A stretch of 64,000 bases of DNA from Nannochloropsis salina CCMP1776 (Eukaryota; Sar; Eustigmatophyceae; Eustigmatales; Monodopsidaceae). Under the pieces are notes generated by a model. It was not told where the DNA came from. It made no database searches and was given only the letters and a program-made list of their open reading frames with translations. The DNA lies in the NCBI GenBank assembly GCA_004565275.1, contig SDOX01000002.1:442884-506883 (forward strand). Reading direction: 5' to 3'. Numbering within the stretch: position 1 is the first letter of the stretch; each line of letters starts with the position of its first letter. Of this stretch, positions 1 through 10,138 are shown in pieces. The position numbers and the translations under genes are program-made.

Positions 1-77
1 AACCAGGGGGAACAAAGAATACAGGTGCCATGGTGTTTTTCGTTAGATTGGCAAGCATTGGTATCCCGAAGTACGCA

Positions 78-1604
78 CTATCTGCGCCGACGGAGTTCCC
101 TAGACTGCGATCGATCTCGACTCCTCTCTCTCCGGTCCCGCCAGTCCCTTTCGCGCAATCCGTCCCTCCCTTCGCGTCGCTCCCGCGATGGTGAGCCCGA
201 TCGCCGCATTTGTTTCCGACCCCGCTCCAGACTGCGTGACCGTGAGCGTTGAGACCTCTCTCCTTGAGTTTCACGCCTCCCTTTTCGGCCCTCCCGCCCC
301 CCCACCTCTCCCCCCGAGTCCCGACCTCTGCCCTCCTGATACCCAGTCGGAGAGGCGGGCCGTTTCCTGTTGCTTACTTCTAGAGCCCCGTGACTAGCCT
401 TGCCAGCCGCACTTTCCTCCCAACGGCTCTTCGGAGCTGGCATAGACGTACGTGGACCAGATTCAAGGCCCGAGCCCTTCCCGTTCCTCCCCCCCCCATT
501 ACCAGCGCGGGCAGCGGAGGAAGCAGAGAGGAGTGTTGAGGCATCGGGCGGGCGCTCCTGGAAGCCTGCCCCTCGGCTCTTGATCTTCGTGCTGCCGCGC
601 GGGCGCATGGTGTAACGGTTCCACTGTTTCGCCACGGACTGAGAGAAATCCACCTTGATGCGCCTGTCGTCCACGAGGGCATTATTCATCTTCTTATAGG
701 CTTCTTCGCAGCTCTCGATGTCGTCGAATTCGACGAAGGCGTAGTTTAGTGAGTCTCCTGTTACCGGGTCGCGGCAGATTTCTGCTTTGACGCCAGTCCC
801 GAAACGACTGAATATGATCTCTAAATCCTCGTCCGTCGTGATAGGATTCAGCTTACAGACGAATAAAACGTTCTCCGGAGGCTTTATTTCTGCATCTGGC
901 AAGTCACCAATCATTTCAAGGACCACAGCCCTCTTTTTTGCCTCCACCTCGCGAATACGCTCCTCCAAGGCCTCAGCAGTCAACCCATCCTCCTCGTCCT
1001 CCAGGTCGATCAAACGAGGGTTCACGCTTTCCGCTTCCGGCCGCCCCCGAGCGGGAGACGCGTCTGGTATAAGGTCTTCAATGCCCTTTGGGTCGTCGAA
1101 AGGATCATCGAGGACGTAGGTGTGGAGTATGCGCACGTCACGGTAGGGGCGGCCGTCCGTATCGCAGTACAATTCATTTATCTCTTTCAAAACGGTGTCA
1201 AGCCCTTCCGCCACTTCTCCGAATATTGTGTGCTTTCCGTCCAAGAACTCCATATCCTCACCGCGCATCGTGATGTAAAACTGGGAAGTGTTCTGGTTTT
1301 CCCCGCTTGAGGCCATGCATACCAAGCCTGGACGGCTGTGCTTTAATTGGGGTAGGCGGATTTCGTCCTCAAAATATTTGGCCTGCTCCCCGTACAGCAT
1401 GCCGTATATGGATGTGCCCCCACGACCTGTACCACTTGGGTCTCCTGTCTGAATCATAAAATTCTGCTGTACATTGTAAACCAGCACACCGTTGTAGTAC
1501 TTCGTCTTGCAGAGCTTCAAGAAATTTTTGGCAGCCAGCGGGCACTTGTCGCAGTACAGGTCTACCACTATCTCCCCCAACGTCGTTTCCAGCATTACAG
1601 ACAT
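78..1604 (-). CDS. PPIL4: Cyclophilin-type peptidyl-prolyl isomerase with RRM domain (PPIL4/CYP59 type)
   Basis: A single exon of 508 codons starting at an ATG. Residues 1-160 form a cyclophilin domain, residues about 244-322 an RNA recognition motif (LFVCKLNP as RNP2-like strand), and the rest is an Arg/Ser-rich tail. Domain order, length and linker wording ([14 protein letters not shown]) match PPIL4 of animals and CYP59 of plants, nuclear proteins linked to spliceosomes and transcribing RNA polymerase II. As in the PPIL4 family, the catalytic Arg of cyclophilin A is not present (YNVQQNF instead of FHRIIPGF) and the drug-binding Trp is Phe (FLDGKH), so isomerase activity may be weak and cyclosporin binding poor. 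The RS-like tail (RSQRSRSRS) fits a role in splicing speckles. Family assignment is very secure; activity is inference. Confidence 0.95.
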   Translation of the reverse strand: MSVMLETTLGEIVVDLYCDKCPLAAKNFLKLCKTKYYNGVLVYNVQQNFMIQTGDPSGTGRGGTSIYGMLYGEQAKYFEDEIRLPQLKHSRPGLVCMASSGENQNTSQFYITMRGEDMEFLDGKHTIFGEVAEGLDTVLKEINELYCDTDGRPYRDVRILHTYVLDDPFDDPKGIEDLIPDASPARGRPEAESVNPRLIDLEDEEDGLTAEALEERIREVEAKKRAVVLEMIGDLPDAEIKPPENVLFVCKLNPITTDEDLEIIFSRFGTGVKAEICRDPVTGDSLNYAFVEFDDIESCEEAYKKMNNALVDDRRIKVDFSQSVAKQWNRYTMRPRGSTKIKSRGAGFQERPPDASTLLSASSAARAGNGGGRNGKGSGLESGPRTSMPAPKSRWEESAAGKASHGALEVSNRKRPASPTGYQEGRGRDSGGEVGGREGRKGRRETQGERSQRSRSRSLERGRKQMRRSGSPSRERREGRDGLRERDWRDRRERSRDRSQSRELRRRR

Positions 1605-2011
1605 CGCTTCCTGAGCAAAAAAAATACCTCAGCGCGTGAGTCGAGATGCATTGAAAATGTAGCTACAGGTGTTTTCAACCTCCTCCCCAAGGTGCTTTTC
1701 TCCCTCCTTCTCTGGAATATTTTTTTGCTCGATTGCTACACAAAAACAATGTACGAACGTTTGCGCATGTTAATGTTCTTCTGAACAAAAGATACTGAAA
1801 TCGAAGGGTTTATTGGGCATTGTGATAACAGAACAAATGCAGTGCGACAGCAGCGGAAAGCTGATGTGGGGTTGCGCTCGACTAACATTAATTTGCCTCT
1901 GAGTAACTTAGAACAGGCATCATCTGATAAATTAATCCTCGTGACGATAGCTTTTTATGTTTTATTCGCTTAAAGAACTATACTGTTTTTACGGGGCCAC
2001 TTCCGGCCCGC

Positions 2012-3212
2012 TTAGTTGCCACGGCAACGGCCTTCTTGCTCACAGCATTCAGGTCTGTAAAAGGGAACCATATTTTTATATGAAACTCGTCAAATGACTA
2101 TACTTGATGCTCAATGTGTTAAAACTCTCAAGACTCACAATCGATAGGCATCATCCCTCCTGATTCGGTACCTCACTTTCTTTGCGTCTCCAATGTCCCA
2201 CGTTTTAGATCAATTACCTTGGTAAAAATCGTCATCTCTATTGTTTGAAAGTAAAGTATTTCTGCAATAGAATTTGCAAATCCCTTCTGAAAATAATTTT
2301 TATCTTGCTCATCGCTAGCACACTCGTACCTCCTTCATTGTTTGAAGCCGCATGGAAGAGACCATGATATTTACTCTCACATTGAGTCAGCTTCTTTTTC
2401 TCTCCTTAAAATTCTCATTAAAGTTTAGCCCTTCTAAACTTTTTGAAAAGTGTCCCAGGAGCACATGTGAAAATTGGGCAAGTATTAATACAAGTTCTTA
2501 ATCGATACCTTGAACCGCGATGCTGATAGTAGAGATGTCCATTTCTTAAAGTCCATGGATTATGTGCATCCCCTTCAAAACTTGAAATCATATGTGCACC
2601 ATGCTTCTACAAAAAATGTCTTCGATTTACTTCCTTTGAGTTCGTCAAGTTTCGCGTCGTAACTTTATAATTGCTCTAACCTGATGGCATAAGCGGTCGA
2701 TAGAAATACCCAGGACATGAATAGTGGAGACATCACATAAGGTAGCAATATTTGAAAGTATGTAAATTTCAAATATCTCTCAGCTTGATTATCCCTGAAC
2801 TTGTCATGCAATTTTTACTTCCTTTGACCACCCTAGTCGTCGCCTACGCAAGATGAGAGAACCTTGTGCCGCTCTTTGAAATCTACATGCAGTGCACGAA
2901 ACCAATATCCCAAAAGGCCACCCAGCAGAATGCTTGTCAATCTGCTTATACTTTATTTAATACAGCTTATTTACTCCAAAATTTGAACAGCAAGACCTGT
3001 GTTTATAAGACCTGAAACGAAAGGTGAAGGCAAGGAGTAATGAACACAGTCAACTTTGTTAAAGCATCTTCCGATTTGAATTTTTGAAAACACGACCAAA
3101 GGTTTGTATCAGCATTTTCCCTGTATTATCCATGCAGAATCATGTTGATGTCCAGTTGGCCCCGAGAATTCTCACTTATAGAATAAGGTAGTTCTTGAAG
3201 ACAGGCAATGAC
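2012..3212 (-). CDS. Candidate intron-dense multi-pass membrane protein (unknown family, 5' end open)
   Basis: This AT-rich stretch has no long ORF, but the minus strand reads as a chain of short exons with phase-compatible GT-AG sites. My best set is 3212-3176, 3120-3055, 2941-2863, 2799-2681, 2580-2509, 2375-2330, 2286-2177 and 2054-2012 (stop). The translation looks like protein and has at least two hydrophobic helices (around LTSILLGGLLGYWF and LLPYVMSPLFMSWVFL), then a polar stretch with NPWTLRNG and YYQHRG, then KGFANSIAEILYFQ. Introns would be about 43-135 bases. Several joins have alternatives: the exon at 2941 may be preceded by a micro-exon, and the protein could end at 2173 instead. 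The start codon was not found and may lie beyond 3240. I do not recognise the family. That a gene is here is fairly likely; the exact exons are not secure. Confidence 0.45.
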
Positions 3213-3278
3213 CTGCTCTTGTAATTAAGGAGGACTAAAGTCCTTGAAGGATCCGAAAAACAAACGGAAAACAACGAG

Positions 3279-3295
3279 GACGACGTCACGTCGTC
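3279..3295. promoter_or_regulatory. Perfect 8-1-8 inverted repeat with bZIP core (TGACGT)
   Basis: GACGACGT-C-ACGTCGTC is a perfect inverted repeat around one base and contains TGACGT on the minus strand and ACGTCG on the plus. TGACGT is the core reported for aureochrome bZIP domains. It lies about 390 bases upstream of the FAIM-like gene start and just upstream of the minus-strand gene at 2.0-3.2 kb, so it could be a shared promoter element. It could also lie within an unresolved first exon of the minus-strand gene. Function is inference. Confidence 0.35.
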
Positions 3296-3681
3296 ACAGG
3301 CTCAACCTCAACCCTCGACTTGCGCGGCTTGCGCAAGAGGTAGCCGCCTTTCAGAGACGCACAAAAAGGATTGTATTACAGTATAATGAAAAAATTATTA
3401 CTGTCAAAATAGATAATGAATGCTATACGGTCATTTTCAACTCCTGCGCGCGCGGCATGCATGCATCTTAGATTTTGCGACACTGACATGGCTGGTGCTC
3501 AAGGACGTACGAATCGAACGAATTTCCTCGCCACGCCTTTTCAACATTTGAAGTTGCTCACATTTGGTCACCACATATCATTTACAACATGTTCAGGCAC
3601 AATAGCAATTCCTGGGAAAGGGGAGGGCGTGGGGCGGGAGGAGGAAACTAAATAGCATAGGAGTGAGACAAGGAAGGAATT

Positions 3682-5948
3682 ATGGACATCTACTATCCAA
3701 AAGATAATGCAGTATCACACGGCAAGGTGAGCTCCAAATCTAACAAAATGTCTTATATTATTGCAGGAAATTACTGACTCTCACTCGTGTTTCCGAATAA
3801 TCGACCACCCTACTAATTCCAGGTGCACGAGCTACTCGACGCGGAGGTAGGTTTTTGCTTCCCATTTTGCAACAAGAGGGTCAACTCCCAGCGCCTGTTT
3901 TCCTTTATCTTTAAGAGGCTTACATTTTTGAACTATACTACCAGGCCATGAAACGCGGAGAGCCTCTGGCAGAGGAGTCTATTCGATGGCTCTTGGAGCT
4001 GCATGGCGAAATGTTTCTGATCGAGCAGCACTACAGCATACGAACACGGACACGACGGCTAGCTTTGAATGGAACACCTGTAGCGGTACGTCTGGTGTGG
4101 ATGCAGCAAACCTTTTTCGTTTTGAATGGCAAAACTTCTCGTCTTCTGAAGGTATTACTTTAAAAGTAAATTGAAAGGCTCACCCACCACCAAGGACTAC
4201 ACGAAGTGACTTAGTAATCCTTATCTCGTGAACAAGAGAAGTTGTGATTTATAAATCCTCGATACTTTTCTTTACCCCAGGAATTTTCCGATGTTGAGCC
4301 GATGGTCGATTTCCAGCTCGGGACGACCAACATTCGAATGTCTTTCACTGTCCGCGGGAAGGGAATCGTCTATGAGCTCCTCGTCAATGGCGTCCGTTTC
4401 GAGGATTTGACGCAGGCCTTACCTTCTCCCATCGCCTCGTGTGCGGAAGGTTCGGGAATGACGTTTGGTGAGCCCCTCACACACCATCGACTGGGCCTTC
4501 TGCCGCCACACTTGATCCAGTTTCAACCGCAACCGGCGATGGACATGATTGCAATGGCGCATGTTGAATCGTCTTTAAGTTCTCCTTACAGCCATCCCCG
4601 TCATCGACGCAACTCGACCTTCGGCTCGATCATAAGTCTGCTGGAAGAGACGACAGCGGTCTTGCCCGCTCTCGACTCCGGCCCAAGCCTCACGGCCCTT
4701 CCTGGCCGTCATTCGAGGCATCCCTCGACAGCATCTCGCCACCGGCACTTTAACCTTGAAGTAAACACCATGCAGGACGATGTTCATTCGGCTTTAATGT
4801 CAGGAACGGAGCTTATCGGCAGGGAAAGAGCTGGAAGAGGAACGCAGTCCATGGTGGGCTTGAAGCTAGCCGAGACAGAGAGCGGCGCCTTCGGTGAAAA
4901 TACAACCTCCGTCGCCACTACGCTATCTTCCATGGCCTCCTGGAAAAATGCAACAGTTACGAATCCAAGCGAAGGCATGATAGGTTTTGGCGTTGCCTTC
5001 ACGACGGCCAGCGGCCTGGACACTCGCCTCCTCTCACATGAGCAACAGCCGATTTCAAAAGAGGCAGCACATCAGTGTTCGCGACAGGACCCTGTAGCAA
5101 TCACGTCGGCGGAGTATCATGGTCAATGTGAGAGCAGTGCGGTCGCGCACGTCGAGTGTCCTACCATGCCATTGAAGGAAGATGAAGGGCCTCGGCAGGC
5201 GCAAGCGCACCGTGGAAGTGGAAATATTGGTGCGCTTCTCCCTCACGGGGCGGGTATTTTGCAGCCACATTCGATAATGCAAGCACATGAAGGAGTGGTG
5301 GACCTCGCCTCTCGCCTCTCGGATCCGAAGACAGACGATAATCGTGCGGTTGCACGCAGGCGCCGAGAGCCAAGCGACTGCCAGGGTATTCAGCAGCAAC
5401 AACTACTTCAGCTCGAAAGAGAGCAGCAGCCTTTTCATCCGTTAGCATCTTTTGCGAGCAGTGCAAATATGCAATGTCGGGATGGCGCCAAGGCAGCAGA
5501 GGATGCCGAGCCCCTCCGAAGACCACGACTGAAAATGGCCAAGACCTCTCCGACTGTCCGTCCTGCACGCCCCACCGCACACATACGACGAAGGAGCCAT
5601 GGCAGTATTGATGACCTTAAATCAGTTGGAGACAGGGCAATGATTGCGGAGCTTGCGAGCATTCCCGGGGAAGAGGAAGTCGAAGCAGTCAAGGAGGAGT
5701 ATGCTCTATTCCACGGCGGTCATAACAGCGCCAACAATGGAAAAGGACAGTCTTTTGCTCAAGAACGGCGATTCCAACACCTTAAAGAGCCTCCTGCCCT
5801 GCTGAGGAGTCTTTCGGCGAGCGATGTCATGGAGCGCCCCCCGAACCTGAAGATTCTGGTCCCCGCCCCCCCCACCTCCATCGCTCGGGGGCGTCTGGCG
5901 GGTCGGAACCTGAAGTCGCTTGGTGTAGCGCTCTCGCAGCCACGATGA
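3682..5948 (+). CDS. FAIM1-domain protein with long low-complexity C-terminal region
   Basis: Four exons join in phase 0: 3682-3726, 3823-3846, 3945-4151 and 4281-5948, giving 647 residues. Residues about 45-125 resemble one beta-sandwich half of Fas apoptotic inhibitory molecule 1: a strand pair, then an NGK turn, an EF-D step, F-x-LG, and a final Y-E-x-x-VNG strand, in the order and spacing of the human C-terminal half. FAIM1 proteins are soluble and have been linked to signalling and to protection against protein aggregation. From about residue 130 the protein is Ser/Gln/His-rich and probably disordered, with basic and proline-rich patches and no domain I know. The start is the first ATG before the first donor; exons 1 and 2 are short and less certain than 3 and 4. 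Fusion of this fold to a 500-residue tail is unusual for the family. Confidence 0.6.
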
Positions 5949-7227
5949 TACTATACGGAAGAGAGATTAAAAAACGTGTCGAAATACAATCTAAGGCACT
6001 ATTTGGTTTGCCGGCCATACTCTAGATGGTTTCAATTTCGACAAGATCGTCCTACGGCAGCTCGCAGCCCCAATTTTAGAGACCTACCAATAGACATAGA
6101 AGAAATAGAGTGAGAAGCGATAAGCAAGGATGAGTCTTGCCTGCAATAAGAGATGAAACCAACAATTTTATCATCATGAGAAACTCCGAAAGGGCAATTG
6201 TCTGCGATGGACTTACAAGCATCGTGACCAGTCTTGATTCGGAACTCCTCCGTAGCTTACGTCAGAATCCTTACCTCTTTCTTACATGTCCAAGCAAACC
6301 TTGTGCCGATCAATCTTTTACACGGGTGCCAAAAATAGATGCTCAGTTTTTTTGCCCATTCATGTGCGCTCATACCTGATTATTCTTGTTCAGACAATTG
6401 TTATTCCAGTCCCCCCCAGGCAACGGGAACGTAGACAGCAGGGTCCTGGGGTTTCGCGCCAAATTTCCGAAACGCCGGCCTCGGCCCGTCGGTAGAGGAG
6501 ACAGAGGGGCCGGCACAGGCTTGAGGTTGCCCGGGGCGACAGCGAAATTCTGGGAGGGGCCCTGGATGACAACGGGCGCGTGGGCTGCGGGTGCGTGTAT
6601 TTGGACGCGAAGGAGGAGGTACTTGAAAGGCCTTCCCCCGCACCAGGTGGAATAGTCTCTTTGCTGTGCGGGCATTCCCAAGCCCTGGAGACGCCACATG
6701 GTGGTGGGGCGGGGGGAGATACTTCAAGCGTGAACTACCTTGTCGCATTCGCAATTGGCAGTACGCCGGAGGATGTCTTTATCTTGGCTTCATTGTTACA
6801 AGCCACGTATGGCTTCAGGAAGCCTACATAAACCCTTGTATCTCACGTGTCGCATCGCAAGGTTTAGCTTTTCCCCTCACTCCCCCCATGTGCCCGGCTT
6901 TGAAAACAGGCTTGACCGGCTTTAAGCAGATACATAACTTTTTATCGCATATAATGGCTGCGATAATGCTGCAACAGCCCCAGTGTAAGGTGCCTACTTC
7001 CCTTCTTCCCGTATACAGCCGAGCTCAGGGGGGACAATCTGGAGACTTGGTACGTGGATTTTCAAGTCGAGGTTACATAGCGAAAACAAAAAGCGCCCCG
7101 CTCCACATGCTCACGACATGTTTCGCAGGTGGACAGGAGATATGTCACTTGCTTAGTTGCATGAGTTGTGTGGGCATGATTTTCATGTGACCTCAAATTA
7201 TTCTCTCTCCTGGCGCAGGACCTCAAC
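5949..7227. other. Intergenic; GC-rich island at about 6400-6720
   Basis: It holds the 3' flank of the FAIM-like gene and the 5' region of aureochrome. A GC-rich block at 6400-6720 is open in several frames on both strands, but no frame gives a recognisable protein. An acceptor at 7217-7218 just before the aureochrome ATG shows that a leader exon exists upstream. One candidate is 6954-6989, which would add 12 residues in frame but has a weak donor. ACGTCA (the reverse of TGACGT) occurs at 6259-6264. Confidence 0.4.
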
Positions 7228-8568
7228 ATGGAGCAGCTCTTGGAGGCGTACGTGCTGGACGAGGGGATGGATTTGGACTTTTTGGACGGAACAAATATCT
7301 CCGATACCAGCAAAGATACTGCACCCAACAACATCAGTGATGTGAGTCTGATTGACTCTCTGATGTGAGAGAGTGAAGAGGCGCCGTGACGAATTGAGGC
7401 AGCGGTAGATATTTTTTTGGGGGGTTACTCGCTTTCATTCATGTGACAGCCCCTTCTCCATCGCTTGACTGCGTTTGAAGAGGAGTGATTTTATTCAAAG
7501 GAATCCCGCTCATTTTCCCTGGCTCTATTTTCCCTTGTCCGCAAGTTGGACGACCTTGATGAGATGGCCGATGGAGTCGGCATTGACTCGGAGGGGGACA
7601 TCGTCAAGACCGGAGGCAAAAGTAAAAAGCGCAAAACATCAGGGTGGAGCGGTAGTGGAAGTAGCACCCCGCGGAAGAAAAGCCACGAACAGATGGAGCG
7701 TAGAAGAGAGCGCAATCGGATTCTCGCCCGACGCACGCGCCTGCGGAAGAAGTTTATTTTTGAGTCCTTGCAGAAGCAAGTGATGGACCTGAAGCGACAA
7801 AATTCTCGGCTCAAGAGCATCGTAAAGGACAAAATGGCCGATCAAGCGAGCGAAGTGCTGGGCGCATGCACGATGCGGCTGCCCTCGATTGTCACCGAGT
7901 CTATGGCCGAGGCCTCGACCGTGCTGGACCGCGGCGACTTTAACCTGATCAAGGCACTGCAAACCACTCAGCAGTCCTTTGTCGTCACGGACCCCTCCCT
8001 CCCTGATAACCGTAAGTAGAGGGTGGAGCGGAGACACGCTGTCATGTATATAGCATCTTGGGGAGCTGCTTGTGTTTTATTGATCGGTCTGGCTTTTCCT
8101 GCTCACTTAGTATGTCCTTTTCCCCCCCGCCTCACCGCCCCCCCCTTTCTCTCCCTCTTGCATTCCCCAGCCATCGTCTTCGCCTCGCAGGGCTTTTTGG
8201 AAATGACGGGCTACAGTATGTCCCAGGTCTTGGGCCGCAACTGCCGATTTTTGCAGGGGCCGCGCACGGACCAGGCCACGGTGGCACAGATCCGGAAGGG
8301 CATCGCAGAAGGCGCGGACACGAGTGTGGCGCTCCTGAACTATAAGGTGGACGGTACGCCTTTTTGGAACCAGTTCTTCGTCGCCCCTCTCAGAGACCTG
8401 AACGGGGAGGTGGTGTACTTCGTGGGCGCCCAGAGCAAGATCGACCGGCCCCTGGAGGAGATCGAGAAAGACGCGGCTGAAAGGGCGAGGCAGGAAGCAG
8501 AGGAGAGGAATGTTGCCGGATTGGCGAGCGGGGAGGGCGAAGAGGAGGAAGACGAGGAGGAGGATTGA
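7228..8568 (+). CDS. AUREO: Aureochrome (bZIP-LOV blue-light transcription factor)
   Basis: Three exons, 7228-7341, 7546-8011 and 8171-8568, give 325 residues. The bZIP lies at about 86-130, with the basic-region signature N-x7-R (NRILARRTR) and a short leucine-type zipper. The LOV domain starts near 178 and holds the flavin-reactive motif GRNCRFLQG with the photoactive Cys at about 218. The N-terminal effector, C-terminal sensor order is diagnostic of aureochromes. In known members blue light forms a Cys-flavin adduct and favours dimerisation and binding to TGACGT sites; the protein acts in the nucleus. The second intron falls inside the LOV domain. The tail after LOV is short and ends in Glu/Asp runs. 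An acceptor lies ten bases before the ATG, so either a 5' UTR intron exists or the protein starts further upstream. Paralogue class cannot be assigned. Confidence 0.95.
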
Positions 8569-9185
8569 AAGGAGGGGGCGGGTCGGGCCAGAGAGACTTT
8601 GCCCGAGACATGTAAAGAATGGGGACGGAGGGGAGAAGGCCTGAGGAGCGGGGCTAAAAGAGCGGGCGGGGAGGGAGGAAGCACGTGCCTAGAGGCTCTC
8701 CCGGCCTTCGTGCAGGGGCACGTCCAGCGGATGACGGCTACGCGGCGAGTTGGAGGGGCGTATTGTACACGACTTGATTTGAAATAATATGGGATTGTGA
8801 CATGAAAGAACATTCAGGGAGAAGACTGGGAGAGAGGAACGAAGCCGCAGCGATTACAAAGGCAAAAGGAAACCCAAGAATGCATTTCTTTCAAGCCGTT
8901 CTCCTCGCAGACCCTCTCCGAAGCGTCACTTTCGATTTGTCGCCCTAAAGCGCTTGTTATTCCTTTCGATTTGCTTCGCACGTCGTACATCACAGTCTTG
9001 TCCCCCTGCGTTGAGGGCGCAAGTGGCTACGCAATCAAATAAACACTGACCGGCCGAGCACAGGTTTATCGCCTCCCTGGGCGTCAAATCCCCTTTCTCA
9101 ACCTCCCCTCGTAGGGTTTATATCCTCTTGTCTCCACTTAACAACTGTAAAAGACCAATTCTTCAGCTTCTAATCAACCAATGCT
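8569..9185. other. Intergenic between convergent genes
   Basis: Shared 3' flank of aureochrome (+) and the small plastid protein gene (-). A purine-rich, then pyrimidine-rich stretch with no coding signal that I can see. Confidence 0.5.
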
Positions 9186-9653
9186 TTACCAACCGTCCTC
9201 ATCCTCTGCAATCCCTCCATCCCCTCCTTGCGAGCCTCCTTCAGATGATTGTGCGGCTGTCGAGGCGGCGGCAGCTGCCGCTGCCCGTTGTGCCCTTGCA
9301 GCCTTTTCTTTATCAGCCGCCTTTCGCTCTTCACGCCGCAGTGTTTGCTTCTCCGTGAAAATCATCGCGCCCACTCCCAGACTAACTCCCACCACACCTG
9401 CGATCACGCCCCCGATGACAGCGGGATCGACTTCCATCTTTATGAGATCGCGCTTGCGTTTACATGAAGAGGTACCACTCAAAAGATGCGTGAAATCGTG
9501 CTGCTGTGATATTTTATGCTGCGATGTGGACGACCTTGTATGCAAGCTGAGCGCTCGACCTGGGGCTGGAACGACGAAGGCTTGAGTCATCGCGGCTCCT
9601 AGGAGGCAGATTGCCATCAAGGCGAGGGCAACATTTTTTTGTGTAAAAACCAT
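9186..9653 (-). CDS. Small plastid-targeted single-pass membrane protein, unknown
   Basis: A single exon of 155 codons from an ATG. The N terminus is a signal peptide (hydrophobic residues about 8-25) ending in AQAF-VVP, the A-F cleavage context used for import into the four-membrane plastid of ochrophytes, followed by a Ser/Thr-rich transit-like region. Residues about 75-97 form one hydrophobic helix rich in Gly and Val (GGVIAGVVGVSLGVG), followed by a charged, Lys/Arg/Glu then Ala-rich helix and an acidic end. A thylakoid or envelope anchor protein is likely. I do not recognise the family. It is divergent from the serine racemase gene, with about 485 bases between starts. Confidence 0.7.
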   Translation of the reverse strand: MVFTQKNVALALMAICLLGAAMTQAFVVPAPGRALSLHTRSSTSQHKISQQHDFTHLLSGTSSCKRKRDLIKMEVDPAVIGGVIAGVVGVSLGVGAMIFTEKQTLRREERKAADKEKAARAQRAAAAAAASTAAQSSEGGSQGGDGGIAEDEDGW

Positions 9654-10138
9654 CGTGGCGCAGCGTCTGTGAAAATTGTAAAATAATCACATCATTAGAG
9701 CGGTTTCACATGGTATAAGTTGTTCAGATTGGAAAGGGCAGGGCAAGAACCGGAGACTCCCTAGCGTGTATTCCAGCGGAAGACTTATATAATCTCAACA
9801 ACTCGCCACCTCATGCTTCCGACGCAGGCATGAAAATTATGTCTCGAGCACAATTGAAAGTATCCCAGACCAAGCCTCCACCATTCTTTTTCTGCTACAA
9901 TATTCGTGTGATTGAGGCTTGATTGACCAGAGGCATACTCCCACATTGGGGAGGGGTTTCATGGATCGGTTTTCGGAGGGTCTCGCGTGATGCTTTCTTG
10001 CCTGTCGCACACGATCGCCAACCTCCTCACAATGACCACACATAGCACATATAACTACAGCAGCGCCATCCAAAACACACCGACCAGGTTCTGGCGGAGC
10101 ACAAGTAGGCATATCGGGAGGCTTTGTCTGCAAAAGCT
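9654..10138. promoter_or_regulatory. Divergent promoter region
   Basis: About 485 bases between the ATGs of the small plastid protein (-) and the serine racemase-type gene (+). No coding signal seen; both promoters must lie here. Confidence 0.45.

Noticed and set aside
2015-2028. GTTGCC-AC-GGCAAC palindrome, resembling an RFX X-box
   Set aside because: It overlaps or abuts the likely last exon of the minus-strand gene, and RFX factors are not expected in stramenopiles. Chance or coding origin is more likely.
2581-2662. Minus-strand reading with KLDELKG and TFFVEAWCTY between two exons of the 2-3.2 kb gene
   Set aside because: Including it needs an 18-base intron or leaves a stop; treating it as intron gives a 100-base intron with matching phase.
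3244-3471. 75-codon plus-strand frame, very basic
   Set aside because: No ATG at the head, no similarity, and it lies in the divergent spacer where the minus-strand gene may begin.
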